Origin: Shinella sp. PSBB067
Lineage (GTDB): Bacteria > Pseudomonadota > Alphaproteobacteria > Rhizobiales > Rhizobiaceae
Direction: 5' to 3'
DNA length: 64,000 nucleotides
NCBI RefSeq assembly: GCF_016839145.1
Contig: NZ_CP069304.1
Coordinates: 124,001 to 188,000, forward strand
The translations under genes and the position numbers were made by a program. The notes under the pieces are model-generated. The model was given only the letters and a program-made list of their open reading frames with translations, was not told the origin of the DNA and made no database searches. Of this stretch, positions 8,601 to 16,368 are shown piece after piece (position 1 is the first letter of the stretch; every line of letters starts with the position of its first letter).

Positions 8601-9431
8601 ATGATCGTCGATGCGCATCATCACCTGTGGCAGGTGGGCCGCGGGGACTATGACTGGATGTCGCCGGACGTGCCGGTGCTGGCGCGCGACTATCTCGCCG
8701 AGGACCTGCGGCCCGTGCTGCGCCGCGCCGGCGTCGACAGGACCGTCCTCGTGCAGGCGGCGCAGACGGAGGCCGAGACCGATTTCCTGCTCCTGCTGGC
8801 GGCGCAGGCCGATTTCGTCGCGGGCGTCGTCGGCTGGCTGGATTTCGAGGATGCCGCCTTTCCCGCCAAGCTGGAAGCGCTGATGCGCCGGCCGAAATTC
8901 GTCGGGCTCCGGCCGATGCTGCAGGACCATGCGGATGACGGCTATGTGCTGCGTCCGGCGGTGCTCGCCAATCTCCGGCATCTGGCCGCGGCAGGCGCGG
9001 CCTTCGACATCCTGACCTTACCGCGCCATCTGCCCTTCGTGCTGCGCATGCTCGACGCCGTCCCGGACCTCAGGGCCGTCGTCGATCACCTGTCGAAGCC
9101 GCCGGTGGCGAGCGGCCGGCTGGAGGGCTGGGCCGGGGACATGGCGCTAATCGCCGCGCATCCGGGCGTCTTCTGCAAGGTTTCCGGCCTCGTCACCGAG
9201 GCGCGGCACCAGGACTGGGCGCCGGGCGACCTTGCGCCCTATGTCCGCCATGTCCTCGACGTCTTCGGCGCGGACCGGTTGATGTTCGGCAGCGACTGGC
9301 CGGTCTGTCTCCTCGCCGCCTCCTATGCCGAGGTGATGAACGCCGCCCGCGGCATCCTCGACCCGCTGCTCGATGCCGAGGGCATGGCGAAGGTCTTCGG
9401 CGGCAATGCCGTGAGGTTCTATCGGCTCTAA
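8601..9431 (+). CDS. amidohydrolase-family lactonase (L-fuconolactonase type)
   Basis: 276 residues from ATG 8601, chosen because GGGGAGGAAAC sits at ideal distance and the family N-terminus VDAHHHLW follows immediately. It belongs to the amidohydrolase-2 TIM-barrel family. The DAHHHLW metal motif, VVDHLSKPP with its His, and the late GSDWP Asp are present. These enzymes hydrolyse fuconolactone and related 1,4- or 1,5-lactones to the aldonate. It fits between the sugar dehydrogenase (4018) and the L-fuconate dehydratase (694). The stop TAA is immediately followed by a repeat element. Confidence 0.85.
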   Translation: MIVDAHHHLWQVGRGDYDWMSPDVPVLARDYLAEDLRPVLRRAGVDRTVLVQAAQTEAETDFLLLLAAQADFVAGVVGWLDFEDAAFPAKLEALMRRPKFVGLRPMLQDHADDGYVLRPAVLANLRHLAAAGAAFDILTLPRHLPFVLRMLDAVPDLRAVVDHLSKPPVASGRLEGWAGDMALIAAHPGVFCKVSGLVTEARHQDWAPGDLAPYVRHVLDVFGADRLMFGSDWPVCLLAASYAEVMNAARGILDPLLDAEGMAKVFGGNAVRFYRL

Positions 9432-9487
9432 AGCATTTCCAGCAAAAGTGCGTAGCGGTTTTGCGTTCGGAAATGCGGAAACGCTCC
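9432..9487. repeat. RIME-like palindromic repeat, partial (A-unit only)
   Basis: AGCATTTCC ... GGAAATGC arms surround CAGCAAAAGTGCG and GCGGTTTTGCG. This is the first half of the mosaic element found complete at 27654, 62955 and 63856. It begins one base after the lactonase stop and could fold as a hairpin acting as a terminator. Confidence 0.75.
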
Positions 9488-9564
9488 AGGCGCCCGGCCC
9501 CGGCCGTCCCGGCGCGTTCCCGTCGATCGTGAATTCGATTGCGCGCGGCAGCTTGCCAGTACTG

Positions 9565-9579
9565 TTATATTAGTGTAAT
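9565..9579 (+). promoter_or_regulatory. candidate FCD-GntR operator, copy 4
   Basis: TTATATTAGTGTAAT, identical to copy 1 except for the final base. It stands 62 bp upstream of the ABC ATPase start, placing the importer operon under the same control as the catabolic genes. Confidence 0.65.
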
Positions 9580-9641
9580 AGAACATCGCCAGCCAGAGGA
9601 GAAGGCGTCAGCAGATGCCGGCCGGACGAGGGAGAGAAGGA

Positions 9642-11159
9642 ATGGCTTCGGCCGCAAGCGCATTGCACATGAGGGGGATCGGCAAGGTCTTCCCGGGTGT
9701 GAAGGCCCTGTCCGGCGTGGACCTCGCCGTCCGCTTCGGCACGGTGCATGCCATCGTCGGCGAGAACGGCGCCGGCAAGTCGACCCTGATGAAGATTCTC
9801 AGCGGCGCCTACGCCCCGACCACCGGCACCATCGAGGTCGCCGGCACGGAGGTGCGCATGAAGCGCCCGGCGGATGCCCAGAAGCTCGGCATCCGCATGG
9901 TGCACCAGGAGCTGAACCTCGTTCCCGACCTCACGGTCGCCGAAAACATCTTCCTCGGCCGCATGCCGAGGCGCCTCGGCTTCTTCGACCGCGGCGGCAT
10001 GGTGCGCCGCGCCGCCGCCATCCTCGCCGAGCTCGGCGCCGCCATCGATCCGCAGCAGCGCCTGGGCGACCTGTCGATCAGCCAGCAGCAGCTCGTGGAG
10101 ATCGCGAAAGCCTATGCCGCCGAGCCGCGCATCATCGTGCTCGACGAGCCGACCTCCAGCCTCAGCGAGCACGAGACCGCCGCGCTCTTCCGCATCCTGC
10201 GCAAGATGCGCGATGCCGGCATCGCCATCATCTATATCAGCCACCGCCTCAAGGAGGTGCTTGATGTCGCCGACGAGGTGACGGTGCTGCGCGACGGCGC
10301 GATGATCGAGACCCGGCCCGCCAGCGGCATCACCGCCGCCGAGATGATCCGCCTCATGGTCGGCCGCGAGGTGAGCAACGTCTTCCCGAAGACCCCGTCG
10401 ACCATCGGCAGGCAGGTGCTGCGGGTGCGCAATGCCGGGGACGGCGAGCGCTTCCACGCCATCAGCTTCGACGTGCGCGCCGGCGAGATCCTCGGCCTCA
10501 CCGGCCTCGTCGGCGCCGGCCGCACGGAGGTCGCCCGCGCCATCTTCGGCCTTGCGCCGCTGACATCGGGCACGGTCGAGATCGACGGCGCGCCGGTGAC
10601 GATCGGTTCGCCCGCGGCCGCCGCCCGCGCCGGCATCGCCTATGTGCCCGAGGACCGCAAGGGCGACGGCATCATGCCCGCCATGACCGTGCGCGAGAAT
10701 ATCAGCCTGCCGGTGCTGCGCCGGCTCGCCAACCGTTTCGGCCGCGTGCGGCGCGGCGCCGAGCGTGAGCTTGCCGGCACCTATGTGCGCAAGTTCTCCA
10801 TCGTGCCACCGGACGGCGAGCGGCGCATCGGCCTGCTCTCCGGCGGCAACCAGCAGAAGGCGGTGATCAGCCGCTGGCTCGCCACCGATCCGAAGGTGCT
10901 GATCCTCGACGAGCCGACGCGCGGCGTCGATGTCGGCGCCAAGGCGGAGATTCACGGCATCATCGGCCAGCTCGTCGCCAACGGCATGGCCGTGGTGATG
11001 ATCTCCTCCGAGCTGCCGGAAATCATGGGCGTGTGCGACCGCGTGGTCGTCATGCGCGACGGGCGCGCCTGCGTGCCGCTCGCCCGCGAGGGCCTGACGG
11101 AGGAGCGCATCATGGCGCTCGCCACGGGCGAGGAAAGTGCAGAAGGGGAGGCCGCATGA
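9642..11159 (+). CDS. sugar ABC transporter, duplicated ATP-binding subunit (MglA/RbsA/XylG class)
   Basis: 505 residues from ATG 9642, preceded by GGAGAGAAGG; an earlier in-frame ATG at 9615 has no such site. It has two ABC domains. The first has Walker [10 protein letters not shown] (about residue 40), a SISQQQLVEIAKA signature and Walker B VLDEPTSSLS. The second has the family-typical degenerate Walker A GLVGAGRTE, signature LSGGNQQK (about 400) and VLILDEPTRGVD. It energises CUT2-type import across the inner membrane with the two permeases and the binding protein downstream. The stop overlaps the next start (ATGA). Confidence 0.92.
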   Translation: MASAASALHMRGIGKVFPGVKALSGVDLAVRFGTVHAIVGENGAGKSTLMKILSGAYAPTTGTIEVAGTEVRMKRPADAQKLGIRMVHQELNLVPDLTVAENIFLGRMPRRLGFFDRGGMVRRAAAILAELGAAIDPQQRLGDLSISQQQLVEIAKAYAAEPRIIVLDEPTSSLSEHETAALFRILRKMRDAGIAIIYISHRLKEVLDVADEVTVLRDGAMIETRPASGITAAEMIRLMVGREVSNVFPKTPSTIGRQVLRVRNAGDGERFHAISFDVRAGEILGLTGLVGAGRTEVARAIFGLAPLTSGTVEIDGAPVTIGSPAAAARAGIAYVPEDRKGDGIMPAMTVRENISLPVLRRLANRFGRVRRGAERELAGTYVRKFSIVPPDGERRIGLLSGGNQQKAVISRWLATDPKVLILDEPTRGVDVGAKAEIHGIIGQLVANGMAVVMISSELPEIMGVCDRVVVMRDGRACVPLAREGLTEERIMALATGEESAEGEAA

Positions 11160-12154
11160 CGGACATCGCCGCCATGGGACAGACAACGAAGGACGCCACG
11201 CGCTTCAGCCAGGGCAGCCGCATGGTCGGCATGCTCTCGCGCGCAGGCCTCACGCTCGCCATCCTCGCCGTCATCCTCTACGGCTCGCTCGCCAATCCGG
11301 TCTTCTTCACGGCCGGCAATTTCGTGAACGTGCTGATGTCCATGTCCATCGTCGGCATCGTCGTCGTCGGCATGACCTTCGTTCTGGTCGTCGGCGGCAT
11401 GGCGGACCTTTCGGTGCCGGCGACCATCGCCTGCGGCGCGATCCTGTCGCTCGCCCTCCAGCCCTATATCGGCCCGGTTCCGGCCTTTGCCGTTGCGGTG
11501 CTGCTGGCGGGGCTCACCGGCCTCGTCAACGGCGTGCTCGTCGGCTATGTCGGCATCAATCCCATCATCGCCACGCTCGGCATGGGCACCATCGTGCTCG
11601 GCATCGTGCAGGCCGCCGTCGGCGGCGTCATCGTCTACGGCACGGATCCGAGTTCGGCGGATTTCGTCAAGAGCCGCATCCTCGGCGTGCCGATGATCGC
11701 CGTCATCTTCATCGCCATCGCAATCCTCGGCAATTTCGTGCTGTCGCGCACCTTCTGGGGCCGCTGGACCATCGCGACGGGCGGCAACTACAGCGCCGCG
11801 CAAGCGAGCGCCGTGCCGGTGCGGGCCGTCCGGGCCGGCGCCTTCGTCATCACCGCCTTTGCCGCGGGCTTCAGCGGCGGGCTGCTCGGCCTGACGCTGC
11901 AGAGCGCCCGCCCGCTCGTCGGCCAGGGCTACGAGTTCAGCGCCATCACGGCGGTCGTCGTCGGCGGGGTGTCGATCATGGGCGGCTTCGGCTCCATTCC
12001 GCGCGCCATGGCGGGCCTCGTCTTCGTGCAGCTCCTGACCAATGTCATGGTCCTTCAGGGCGTGCGCACGCCGATCCAGGGCTTCGTCCTCGGCCTTTTG
12101 ATCGCCGGTGCCGTCGCGCTCGACATTGCGCTTCGCAAGCGGGGTGTCGCCTGA
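11156..12154 (+). CDS. sugar ABC transporter permease (CUT2, RbsC-like), first
   Basis: 332 residues from the ATG that overlaps the ATPase stop. About eight to ten hydrophobic helices. The family loop G(M/Q)xDLSV appears as GGMADLSVPA near residue 83, and GYEFSAITAVVVGGVSIMGG carries the conserved late motif. It pairs with the second permease, with which it overlaps by one base, to make the transmembrane channel. The substrate is most likely L-fucose or a related aldose, from the surrounding catabolic genes. Confidence 0.9.
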   Translation: MTDIAAMGQTTKDATRFSQGSRMVGMLSRAGLTLAILAVILYGSLANPVFFTAGNFVNVLMSMSIVGIVVVGMTFVLVVGGMADLSVPATIACGAILSLALQPYIGPVPAFAVAVLLAGLTGLVNGVLVGYVGINPIIATLGMGTIVLGIVQAAVGGVIVYGTDPSSADFVKSRILGVPMIAVIFIAIAILGNFVLSRTFWGRWTIATGGNYSAAQASAVPVRAVRAGAFVITAFAAGFSGGLLGLTLQSARPLVGQGYEFSAITAVVVGGVSIMGGFGSIPRAMAGLVFVQLLTNVMVLQGVRTPIQGFVLGLLIAGAVALDIALRKRGVA

Positions 12155-13119
12155 TGCCCGCCTTCGTTTCCACGCTCCTGCGCTACCGCGTCGCCGTCAT
12201 CCTCTGTCTGACGCTCGCCGCCGCCACGCTCATCGTTCCGGGCTTTGCCAGCCTCACGACGCTCAGCCTCGGCCTCGACCGCGGCTCGACCATCGGCCTC
12301 ATCGCCATCGGCCTGACGGTGCTCCTCATCGCCGGCCAGATCGACCTTTCCGTCGGCTCGGTCTTCGCCGTTTCCGGCATTGTCGGGATCATGCTCCAGC
12401 CGGCGCTCGGCATGGGATGGGCGGCGCTCGCCGGTGTCTTGGCGGGCACCGCCGCCGGCGTGGTCAACGGCTTCCTCGTCGTGGCGCTGCGCATCAATTC
12501 GCTGGTGGCGACGCTCGCCACCATGCTGGTCTTCCGCTCGGTCGCGCACTGGATGACGGCAAGCCAGCCGATCCCCGGCAACGACATCATGTTCTCGATC
12601 ACGCTCAGCGAGATCTATCTCGAAGTCTTCACCGTCCGCAGCGGCCTGTTCCTGGTCTCGATCCTCGCGCTCCATGTCTGGCTGACGCGCACCGTCGCCG
12701 GCCGCAACCTCTTCGCCGTCGGCTCCAACGCGCTTTCGGCGGAGGCGAGCGGCATCTCGGCGGGGCGCATCATGTTCCTGTCCTTCGTCTTCGCGAGCAC
12801 CCTTGCCGGCGTCGCGGGCGTCCTGCAGAGCCTTGCCACCAATACGGGCTCGCCGGTCTACGGCTCCGAGCTCACCGTCGCGGTCATCGCCGCCGTCGTC
12901 GTCGGCGGCACGCGGCTGGAGGGCGGGCGCGGCTCGGCGCTCGGCACGCTCGGCGGCGTCCTCACCATCGCCGCGCTGACGACGGCGATGGAGTTCCAGT
13001 CGGTCCCCGCCTACATGCAGCAGGTCGCCTCCGGGCTGATCCTTATCCTGCTCGTCGTCCTCGACCGAACCGTTCGCACCGGCCGGCGCAAGCCGGCCGC
13101 GGCCCCCGCCCATGCCTGA
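12154..13119 (+). CDS. sugar ABC transporter permease (CUT2, RbsC-like), second
   Basis: 321 residues, starting inside the stop of the first permease (TGATG). Strongly hydrophobic, with the AGQIDLSVGSVFAVSG loop near residue 60 and VAVIAAVVVGGTRLEGG near the C-terminus. It forms the heterodimeric membrane channel with the preceding protein. The charged tail TGRRKPAAAPAHA is probably cytoplasmic. Confidence 0.9.
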   Translation: MPAFVSTLLRYRVAVILCLTLAAATLIVPGFASLTTLSLGLDRGSTIGLIAIGLTVLLIAGQIDLSVGSVFAVSGIVGIMLQPALGMGWAALAGVLAGTAAGVVNGFLVVALRINSLVATLATMLVFRSVAHWMTASQPIPGNDIMFSITLSEIYLEVFTVRSGLFLVSILALHVWLTRTVAGRNLFAVGSNALSAEASGISAGRIMFLSFVFASTLAGVAGVLQSLATNTGSPVYGSELTVAVIAAVVVGGTRLEGGRGSALGTLGGVLTIAALTTAMEFQSVPAYMQQVASGLILILLVVLDRTVRTGRRKPAAAPAHA

Positions 13120-13148
13120 GAATTTTCCAATCGATGAAGGAGGAAAAC

Positions 13149-14087
13149 ATGATTGGTAAGACTGCACGCCTGCCCGCCGCCGTGGCGGCCATACTGCTCG
13201 CCTCGACGGCCTTCGCCAGCGCGAAGACGGTCTGTTACGTCACGGCCGCCGATTCCCACGCCTATGCGACGCCGGCCAATGTCGCGCTCAACGATCGCGC
13301 CAAGGAGCTCGGCATCGAGATCCTGAGCCTCAGCCAGAACTTCGACGTGCAGACCGGCACCGAGCAGGTCAGCACCTGCATCGCCCGCAAGGCCGACGGC
13401 ATCATTCTCTGGCCGCTCGATCCGCAGGCCTATATCCCCGCGCTCGCCCGCGCCAGGCAGGCGAACATCCCGGCGATCCTCATCAACTCGCCCATGGCCG
13501 AGCAGGCGAACGACTTCATCAAGTCCTTCACCGGCCCCGACGTCTACGAGGAGGGCAAGCTGGCCGCCGATTCGCTGAACGAGGCGATGAAGGGCGAGGG
13601 CGCCGTCGTCGTCATCGCCGGCCAGGCCGGCAACGGCACGACCATCGGCCGCGTCGGCGGCTTCGTCGATCGCCTCAAGGAGATCGGCAGCAAGGTCGAG
13701 GTGCTGGAAACCGTCAATGCCGACTTCGACCAGCAGAAGGCGCTCGTCGCCAGCCGCGACCTGATCACCCGCTTCGGCGACAGGATCACCGGCGTCTACG
13801 CAAACGACGACACCATGGCCCGCGGCTTCATCGACGCCTGGAAGGAAGCCAATTCCGGCAAGCCGACGCCGCCGATCGTCGGCATCAACGGCCAGCGGGA
13901 CGCCTTCGATTCCATCCGCTCGGGCGAGATGTACGCGACCATCGTCCAGTCGCCGGTCGAGGACGGCAAGCTCGCCATCGAGACCATGGCGGAGATCCTC
14001 GACGGCAAGGACGTCAAGGCCCGCCTGCCGATCCCGCTGACCGTCGTCACCAAGGCCAATGTCGAGACCGTCCAGCCGGCGTTCTGA
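13149..14087 (+). CDS. periplasmic sugar-binding protein of the fucose-type ABC importer
   Basis: 312 residues with a clear signal peptide (positive start MIGKTAR, hydrophobic core, cleavage near ASTAFASAK). It is a type-1 periplasmic-binding-protein fold of the RbsB/LacI-like class: SLSQNFDVQTGTEQVSTCI, GIILWPLDPQAYIPAL and VYANDDTMARGFIDAWKEA correspond to the two lobes. A GAAGGAGGAAAAC ribosome site precedes ATG 13149. It is the last gene of the importer operon and is followed by a strong hairpin at 14102-14140. Confidence 0.92.
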   Translation: MIGKTARLPAAVAAILLASTAFASAKTVCYVTAADSHAYATPANVALNDRAKELGIEILSLSQNFDVQTGTEQVSTCIARKADGIILWPLDPQAYIPALARARQANIPAILINSPMAEQANDFIKSFTGPDVYEEGKLAADSLNEAMKGEGAVVVIAGQAGNGTTIGRVGGFVDRLKEIGSKVEVLETVNADFDQQKALVASRDLITRFGDRITGVYANDDTMARGFIDAWKEANSGKPTPPIVGINGQRDAFDSIRSGEMYATIVQSPVEDGKLAIETMAEILDGKDVKARLPIPLTVVTKANVETVQPAF

Positions 14088-14101
14088 CCGGTCCCGTCTT
14101 C

Positions 14102-14140
14102 CGAAGGCCGCAGGACGCCAGCCGCGCCCTGCGGCCTTCG
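14102..14140 (+). terminator. hairpin terminator after the binding-protein gene
   Basis: Perfect 13-bp arms CGAAGGCCGCAGG and CCTGCGGCCTTCG separated by 13 bases. It starts 15 bp after the stop codon. There is no following T-run, as is common in high-GC rhizobial terminators. Confidence 0.75.
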
Positions 14141-14218
14141 CATGTCGTAATCCTGCTTGGACGCGGCCCGCATCTGCCATAGATAGGCACTTTGCGATCG
14201 AAGGCAGCGGTAGGTGGC

Positions 14219-14728
14219 GTGAAAGAAACCAGGAAGACCAGGGCACGCAAGGGCGGCAAGCCGAAGACCCTTCTGCAGAAGCTCGCCGCCTCGCCTGAAA
14301 AGCTGTTCTCGGGCGCGTTCCGGCAGCAATATGCCGCGCTGTGCTTTCGCCCCGCCGCGGACGGCCCCGGCATCGAAATCCTCGTGGTGACGTCGCGCGA
14401 CAGCGGCCGCTGGATCATTCCGAAGGGCTGGCCGATGAAGGGCAGGAAGCCGTTCGAGGCCGCCGTGATCGAGGCCTTCCAGGAGGCGGGTGTGCGCGGC
14501 AAGGTGCGCAAGAAGCCGGTCGGCCACTATACCTACCTGAAGATGCTCGACGACGGCGAGGTGGTGCCCTGCGTCGTCGACGTCTTCCAGATCGAGACGA
14601 CCGAAATCGCCGGGCGCTTCAAGGAGAAGGGCGAGCGCGTGCTTGCCTGGGTAAGCCCCGACGAGGCGGCGCGGCGCGTGCGCGAGATCGAGCTCAAGTC
14701 GCTGCTGGTCGAGTTCCAGCCCCAGTGA
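14219..14728 (+). CDS. Nudix hydrolase, DIPP-like, with altered Nudix box
   Basis: 169 residues from GTG 14219, preceded by GGTAGGTGG; a TTG start at 14192 would add nine residues. A basic N-terminus (KETRKTRARKGGKPK) leads into the Nudix fold. The box region reads GWPMKGRKPFEAAVIEAFQEAG, so the canonical R-E-x-x-E-E pair is I-E-x-x-Q-E. One metal-binding Glu and the conserved Arg are changed. Homologous proteins are annotated as diphosphoinositol polyphosphate- or nucleotide-cleaving hydrolases. With these changes the catalytic rate, or activity at all, is uncertain. Confidence 0.85.
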   Translation: MKETRKTRARKGGKPKTLLQKLAASPEKLFSGAFRQQYAALCFRPAADGPGIEILVVTSRDSGRWIIPKGWPMKGRKPFEAAVIEAFQEAGVRGKVRKKPVGHYTYLKMLDDGEVVPCVVDVFQIETTEIAGRFKEKGERVLAWVSPDEAARRVREIELKSLLVEFQPQ

Positions 14729-14738
14729 GGCCGCGGCG

Positions 14739-14766
14739 CTGCCGGCGGCCGCGCGGCCGCCGGCAG
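14739..14766. terminator. bidirectional terminator hairpin between convergent genes
   Basis: A perfect 28-base palindrome: arms of 13 bases beginning CTGCCGGCGGCCG with a CG centre. It sits between the Nudix stop (14728) and the end of the convergent phosphatase gene (14777), serving both. Confidence 0.8.
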
Positions 14767-14776
14767 GGGTCCCGCG

Positions 14777-15361
14777 TCAGTCGAGGATCGCCATCTTGAG
14801 CTCGGCCTGGCGGCCGAGCATTGTCATCCATTCGGTGAACTGGGGACGGCTCTTGATCTGGCGGCCGTAGTGCCGGGCGAGCGCGGCGGTGAGGTCGCCC
14901 TTGCGACCGAGCTGCTCGTCGGCAAAGCCGATCATCTGCGAGTTCGGCCAGGCCTGCGGGCGGATGGCGACGAGCCGCGCGAAGAGGCTTTCGGCCGTCT
15001 CGTCCGGGTTCGCCTGCGCCATCAGCGCCAGCATGGCGGCCGTCGAGCGCGACACGCCCATGTGGCAATGCACCAGAAGATGGCTGGCCGCCTGCGCCTC
15101 CTGCCGCGCCTGGAAGTCGGCGCCGAACCGCAGGATCGCCTCGACATGGTCGGGGCGGGGCATCACCCGGTCGGGCGCGGCGACGATGATGTCATGGAAG
15201 CGCAGCGTCGTGCGGTAATGCCGTTCATAGGTCGAGAAGGTCTCGATCTCGGGAAGCTCCGGGTCGAGCAGGGAGAGCACATGGGTGACCTTGCGCTCCC
15301 GCTGCGCCGGCAGTTCCTCGATGCCGCAAATGGTCAGTTCCGGCGTAAAAATCACATCCAT
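14777..15361 (-). CDS. cysteine-dependent protein phosphatase-like (tyrosine/dual-specificity family)
   Basis: 194 residues. The active-site loop HCHMGVSRST (HCx5R) lies near residue 108, with a plausible general-acid Asp in FHDIIVAAPDR. The size suits a stand-alone bacterial dual-specificity or tyrosine-phosphatase-like enzyme, and close relatives in rhizobia are annotated as tyrosine phosphatase family proteins. The substrate is unknown. It is a monocistronic gene, convergent with the Nudix gene. Confidence 0.82.
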   Translation of the reverse strand: MDVIFTPELTICGIEELPAQRERKVTHVLSLLDPELPEIETFSTYERHYRTTLRFHDIIVAAPDRVMPRPDHVEAILRFGADFQARQEAQAASHLLVHCHMGVSRSTAAMLALMAQANPDETAESLFARLVAIRPQAWPNSQMIGFADEQLGRKGDLTAALARHYGRQIKSRPQFTEWMTMLGRQAELKMAILD

Positions 15362-15471
15362 GGTCTTTCCTTTCAGTCTGGATCCGGGATCCGGCACGAT
15401 CCCCTGTCGGCCTCGGCCCGTACGACAGGGAGATGTCGGAGTTATGATCGTCGCGGCCGCCTCTTTCGCCG

Positions 15472-15573
15472 TCATGCCGGGAGCGGGAACGACAGTTCCA
15501 CCGTCGTGCCCTTTCCCGGCGCCGAAACGATTCGCGCGTCGCCGCCGCTCTGGCGCACGAAGCCGTAAAGGAA
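15472..15573 (-). pseudogene. remnant of a sensor histidine kinase (C-terminal end of the ATPase domain)
   Basis: The minus-strand translation LYGFVRQSGGDARI followed by SAPGKGTTVELSFPLP is the G2-box and final strand of a hybrid-type histidine kinase HATPase domain. Only about 33 residues remain. Upstream the homology stops abruptly at about 15574, where an inositol monophosphatase fragment begins on the other strand. No start codon or kinase core exists here, so this is a relic left by a rearrangement. Confidence 0.75.
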
Positions 15574-15574
15574 C

Positions 15575-15916
15575 GCGCTGACGGGCATCGGCGCCAACAG
15601 CCATGTCGCGCCCGAGGTCGTCGCCGACATCGTCGCGCGGCTGCTGCAGGCGGGCGGCAATTTCATCCGCAACGGGTCCGGCGCGCTGATGCTCGCCTAT
15701 GTCGCCGCCGGCCGGCTCGTCGGCTATTACGAGCCCTACATGCATGCCTGGGACTGCCTTGCCGGCTACTGCCTCGTGAAGGAGGCGGGCGGCTGGCACC
15801 ATCCCTTCCCGACGGATGGCGAGACGCTGACGAAGGGCGCGCCAGTCGTCGCGGCCGGGCCGGGCGCCCGGGAGGACCTTGCCAGGCTGGCGGCCATCGA
15901 CCGGGCATCTCCATGA
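15575..15916 (+). pseudogene. inositol monophosphatase family, 5'-truncated fragment
   Basis: The open frame from about 15575 reads TGIGANSHVAPEVV, then FIRNGSGALMLAYVAAGRL and YMHAWDCLAGYCLVKEAGG, the C-terminal third of an IMPase-like protein including the WD metal-binding motif. The N-terminal two thirds, with the other metal ligands, is absent. The break coincides with the histidine kinase remnant. The stop overlaps the ATG of the next gene, so the two once formed a coupled pair. Confidence 0.82.
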
Positions 15917-16368
15917 TCCGCATCGCCGTCATCGCCGACCCGCATGTCCACGACTGCACCTGGCGGCCGGAGGGCACCGGCCTGCCCGGCGCGATCCGCA
16001 GCTTCGCGCAAACCGCCGCCTCGACGCGCGTCTTCAACGAGAGCGTTCCGGCCTTCCGCGCCGCGCTCGACCGGGCGGCGCAGGCGGGCGCGAAGATCGT
16101 GCTGCTGGTCGGCGACCTCACCGACGACGACCAGCGGCTGAACATCCGTGCGGGCGTTCCGCCGCTCCAGGGGGAGGGGCTGGCGGGGCGCTTCGCCATC
16201 CTGCTGCGCATGATGCGCGCCTATCTCGACCGCCAGCCGAACCGCGATTTCGCCCTCGCCCTGCCGGATTTCGGCATCATGCGGCTCCAGGGCATTCCCG
16301 GCAGGAGCGGTCTGTGTCAGGAAAATGCTCCGGCTAGGCCTTGCCCGCCAGGTCCATCTGGCGGGTGA
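15913..16368 (+). pseudogene. calcineurin-like metallophosphoesterase, truncated
   Basis: The N-terminus is a normal metallophosphoesterase start: IAVIADPHVHD (first metal motif) and KIVLLVGDLTDDDQRLNIRA (second). After about residue 80 the similarity ends. The expected GNHD motif and later His motifs are missing, and the remaining 70 residues are unrelated and run into the 3' end of the convergent SDR gene. The 151-codon frame is open, so a short protein could be made, but it lacks the catalytic core. The start overlaps the preceding fragment's stop (ATGA). Confidence 0.75.

Noticed and set aside
9570..11186. 538-codon frame antisense to the ABC ATPase
   Set aside because: His/Asp/Ala-rich shadow translation; the plus-strand frame carries complete ABC motifs and a good ribosome site.
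15913..16368. functional metallophosphoesterase
   Set aside because: GNHD and all later metal motifs are missing and the last half is unrelated to the family.
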